Below are positions 62,246 to 64,000 of a stretch of 64,000 nt of DNA, piece by piece; the first letter of the stretch is position 1; each line of letters begins with the position of its first letter. The translations under genes were made by a program, and so were the position numbers. The notes under the pieces were generated by a model. That model worked only from the letters and a program-made list of their open reading frames with translations, had not been told where the DNA came from and ran no database searches. The stretch lies in NCBI GenBank assembly GCA_002360945.1, contig DERO01000006.1:1-64000 (forward strand), given 5' to 3'. The DNA comes from Leclercia adecarboxylata (GTDB lineage: Bacteria; Pseudomonadota; Gammaproteobacteria; Enterobacterales; Enterobacteriaceae).

Positions 62246-63222
62246 CGCTGATAAAGTAGGGTGAGATTGCCGCCCAGGCGGCGATCCTTTAATGGCCGGC
62301 TGGAGACCAGGCGTGACAGTGTCATCGGGCTGCATTGATGCAGGGCGCACCAGGGTTCCAGCCACTCCAGATGCTCCTCGTTTTGTTGCAAAACATACCC
62401 CGCCAGCCGTGCCAGCGCGCCATTATTCTCCTGCGTCACATCGACCTCATTCGCGTCGGCGAAACTGGCGATCATCACCAGCGGCTGCAGGGCGTAGTTG
62501 TGATAGGCCAGCGCCCGTACGCCGCGACGCTGTTCGTTGGCCAGCGTGCCGTCTGCGGCTATCTGCCCGGCGGCGATGCGGTACTCTTTTAGAGACCAGT
62601 TGAACAAATCCCGTCGGTCAAGGGCCACGGCGCTGGCCATCACCGCCCAGGCCGCCCAGTAGCTGTGATTATTGGTGCTTTTCAGCGGCAGACCGTCCCA
62701 CTCCTGTATGACCCGATCCGCCAGCTGGCCCAGCCAGCGTTCGGTGGTCTGTTGTCCGGCAAGGGACGTCCCCGGGGTAAACTTCAACTCCAGCCAGCTG
62801 CTGGCCAGGGTTGCCAGCGCCCATTTGCGCATCGCGCGCCCGGTATGGCTGGTCTCCCCGGAGAGCAGCGCGTCTGCTTCGGCCCAGGCCGCGTAGCCGC
62901 TGAGAATACACGTCAAAGTATGCGGATCCCCGCTCTGTTTATAGCGCCAGACCATCTCCGAGATCCCGCGTTCAAAGCCGACGATGGGTTTAGACGCGTC
63001 GCGAAACGCCTGTTCCGCCTGCGGGTTGAGGGTGGCGCGGGCGCTATCCGACCCCTCATATTTACTGCGTAAGGTCAGCGGGGCGGTGAAGGGAGCGGGC
63101 AGGGGAACACAGCCGCCCGATTCAGTGTGCGGGAGCGGTCGGGTAAAACCCGCGGGCGGCACCAGCGGAGCGGCCAGCGCGTAAAGGGGGAAAAAGAGCA
63201 GCAGCCGCAAAGTACCTTTCAC
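62242..63222 (-). CDS. Periplasmic alginate lyase (PL5 family)
   Basis: A 326-residue protein with a signal peptide ([14 protein letters not shown]). PL5 features are clear: NNHSYW at residues 184-189 and [13 protein letters not shown] at 236-248, containing the Arg-Tyr-His-Tyr set of AlgL-type beta-elimination sites. AlgL usually lies within an alginate biosynthesis operon; no such genes are visible here, so this may be an orphan lyase, perhaps for imported or extracellular uronate polymers. Start ATG 63222. Confidence 0.82.
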   Translation of the reverse strand: MKGTLRLLLFFPLYALAAPLVPPAGFTRPLPHTESGGCVPLPAPFTAPLTLRSKYEGSDSARATLNPQAEQAFRDASKPIVGFERGISEMVWRYKQSGDPHTLTCILSGYAAWAEADALLSGETSHTGRAMRKWALATLASSWLELKFTPGTSLAGQQTTERWLGQLADRVIQEWDGLPLKSTNNHSYWAAWAVMASAVALDRRDLFNWSLKEYRIAAGQIAADGTLANEQRRGVRALAYHNYALQPLVMIASFADANEVDVTQENNGALARLAGYVLQQNEEHLEWLEPWCALHQCSPMTLSRLVSSRPLKDRRLGGNLTLLYQR

Positions 63223-63368
63223 ATACCTCTCCGCAGAATTAAATATTCATATTGGTTATTTTTGAGCCGAATCGCGTGATTCCGGATATATTGCCTTAAT
63301 ACTATTAGTCGATAAATGTAAATTATGTTAAACACTAACTTATAAAGCCTAACAATCTATCGAGAACA

Positions 63369-64000
63369 ATGACTGTGCTTACTACACTCATTTACAGAAG
63401 CCAGTTAAATTCATCCTGGAAATCTTTATCCCTGATTTCACTGGTTGAAAAGGCCAAACACAGCAATGCTGCCCTGGATGTGACGGGTATTTTGCTGTTT
63501 AACGGCGTCGATTTTCTGCAAATCCTTGAAGGATCTGAAGAGGTTATTGAGACGTTGTTTGTGAAGATCCGCCAGGACACGCGCCATGACAGCGTGGTAG
63601 AGCTGATGCGCGATTACGGCCCGCGGCGACGCTTCGAGAACGTTGGCATGCTGCTGTTCGATCTGCGTATCGATACACCGAAATCGGTGCGTTCTTCCGT
63701 GTTGCGCTACAGCAAGCTGGATAATTATCTGGCGGCGGAAGATCGGGTATTCAAATTTATTCAGACGTTTATTCACCAGCAGAAAAAAGCGCCGGGGGTG
63801 TCCAGCTTTCGACCGGATAAGTGGAAGCTGGCCCCGGAGCATGCGCCTTTTGGTAAAGCCATCGACGGGCTGATTGATAATCAGGTCTGTCAGTTTGCCC
63901 TGCAGCCGATCGTCGAACCCACCGAGGGGAAAATCTCCTCGCTCGAGGCGCTGATCCGCAGCAATGACGGCGGGAGCCCGGAGCGGTTTTTTAACGCCAT
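63369..64000 (+). CDS. bluF: BLUF-EAL photoreceptor (BluF/YcgF-like), partial
   Basis: Runs off the right edge of the window; 210 codons are seen. The N-terminal BLUF domain (residues 1-95) keeps the photochemical set: Tyr9, Asn33, and Gln51 in FLQILEG. An EAL-domain start FALQPIVEPTEGKISSLEALIRS follows at about residue 172; here the EAL signature motif is intact, unlike E. coli BluF, where this position reads EAI. E. coli BluF acts as a blue-light antirepressor of BluR, not as a phosphodiesterase. Catalytic residues further on are outside the window. ATG 63369. Confidence 0.85.
   Translation, partial: MTVLTTLIYRSQLNSSWKSLSLISLVEKAKHSNAALDVTGILLFNGVDFLQILEGSEEVIETLFVKIRQDTRHDSVVELMRDYGPRRRFENVGMLLFDLRIDTPKSVRSSVLRYSKLDNYLAAEDRVFKFIQTFIHQQKKAPGVSSFRPDKWKLAPEHAPFGKAIDGLIDNQVCQFALQPIVEPTEGKISSLEALIRSNDGGSPERFFNA

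Noticed and set aside
1..64000. CRISPR arrays, tRNA/rRNA genes, insertion sequences or prophage
   Set aside because: No regularly spaced repeats, cloverleaf-like genes, transposases or integrases were found; the repeats present are REP-type palindromes.

Overview
The window is enterobacterial chromosome, GC-rich. Its backbone matches, gene for gene, the E. coli K-12 segment yddH - nhoA - narVWYZU - yddG - fdnGHI - adhP - maeA - sra - bdm - osmC. The protein sequences, the smvA/smvR pair, and a luciferase/dipeptide-transporter cluster that I know from Klebsiella point to an Enterobacter, Lelliottia, Leclercia, Klebsiella or Kluyvera relative rather than Escherichia itself. No rRNA, tRNA, insertion sequence, integrase or CRISPR array was seen.

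Layout. 0-3 kb: a second elongation factor G and a trypsin-like lipoprotein. 3-8 kb: yddH, a three-gene ABC importer of the iron/phosphonate type, and nhoA. 8-17 kb: the second nitrate reductase operon narUZYWV. 17-19 kb: the smvR/smvA multidrug efflux pair. 19-27 kb: a LIV-type ABC importer in one operon with an L-2-amino-thiazoline-4-carboxylate (ATC) hydrolase-like gene and an N-carbamoyl-amino-acid hydrolase gene, with a divergent LysR regulator. 27-30 kb: a more AT-rich type VI secretion effector islet (frameshifted PAAR-phospholipase and two tandem DUF2931 lipoproteins). 30-36 kb: yddG and the selenoprotein formate dehydrogenase-N operon fdnGHI. 36-40 kb: ccdAB toxin-antitoxin, polyphosphate kinase 2, araJ, a quinone reductase and its TetR regulator. 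40-48 kb: an operon of CMD peroxidase-like protein, luciferase-like monooxygenase and a complete dipeptide-type ABC importer. 48-51 kb: an NDH-2-like oxidoreductase, an Rrf2 regulator and adhP. 51-55 kb: an exported pyrophosphatase behind a Pho-box-like site, an ABC-F ATPase preceded by a leader peptide and attenuator-like RNA, an MFS pump and yajD. 55-57 kb: an AT-rich cold-shock cluster. 57-60 kb: maeA, sra, bdm, a VOC protein and osmC. 60-64 kb: LysR/SDR, a PL5 alginate lyase and the start of a BLUF-EAL photoreceptor.

How the genes work together. FdnGHI (formate oxidation, periplasmic face) and NarZYV (nitrate reduction, cytoplasmic face) together form a formate-to-nitrate respiratory loop, with NarU for nitrate/nitrite transport and NarW as assembly factor. 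The ATC-type operon would import a small amino-acid-like substrate and open and decarbamoylate it, most economically to cysteine. The luciferase/CMD/ABC operon looks like uptake and oxidative breakdown of an unidentified peptide-like or small organic compound.

The strongest candidates for something undescribed are: (1) the 27-codon leader and switchable hairpins ahead of the ABC-F gene; (2) the ATC/N-carbamoyl hydrolase operon with its own importer; (3) the Pho-box-like site ahead of a secreted pyrophosphatase; (4) the luciferase/CMD/ABC cluster; (5) the duplicated immunity-like lipoproteins, whose junction carries a relic of the upstream effector gene. REP-type palindromes and a longer dispersed repeat fill most intergenic gaps. 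All assignments were made by eye from motifs, lengths and synteny; no database search was run.
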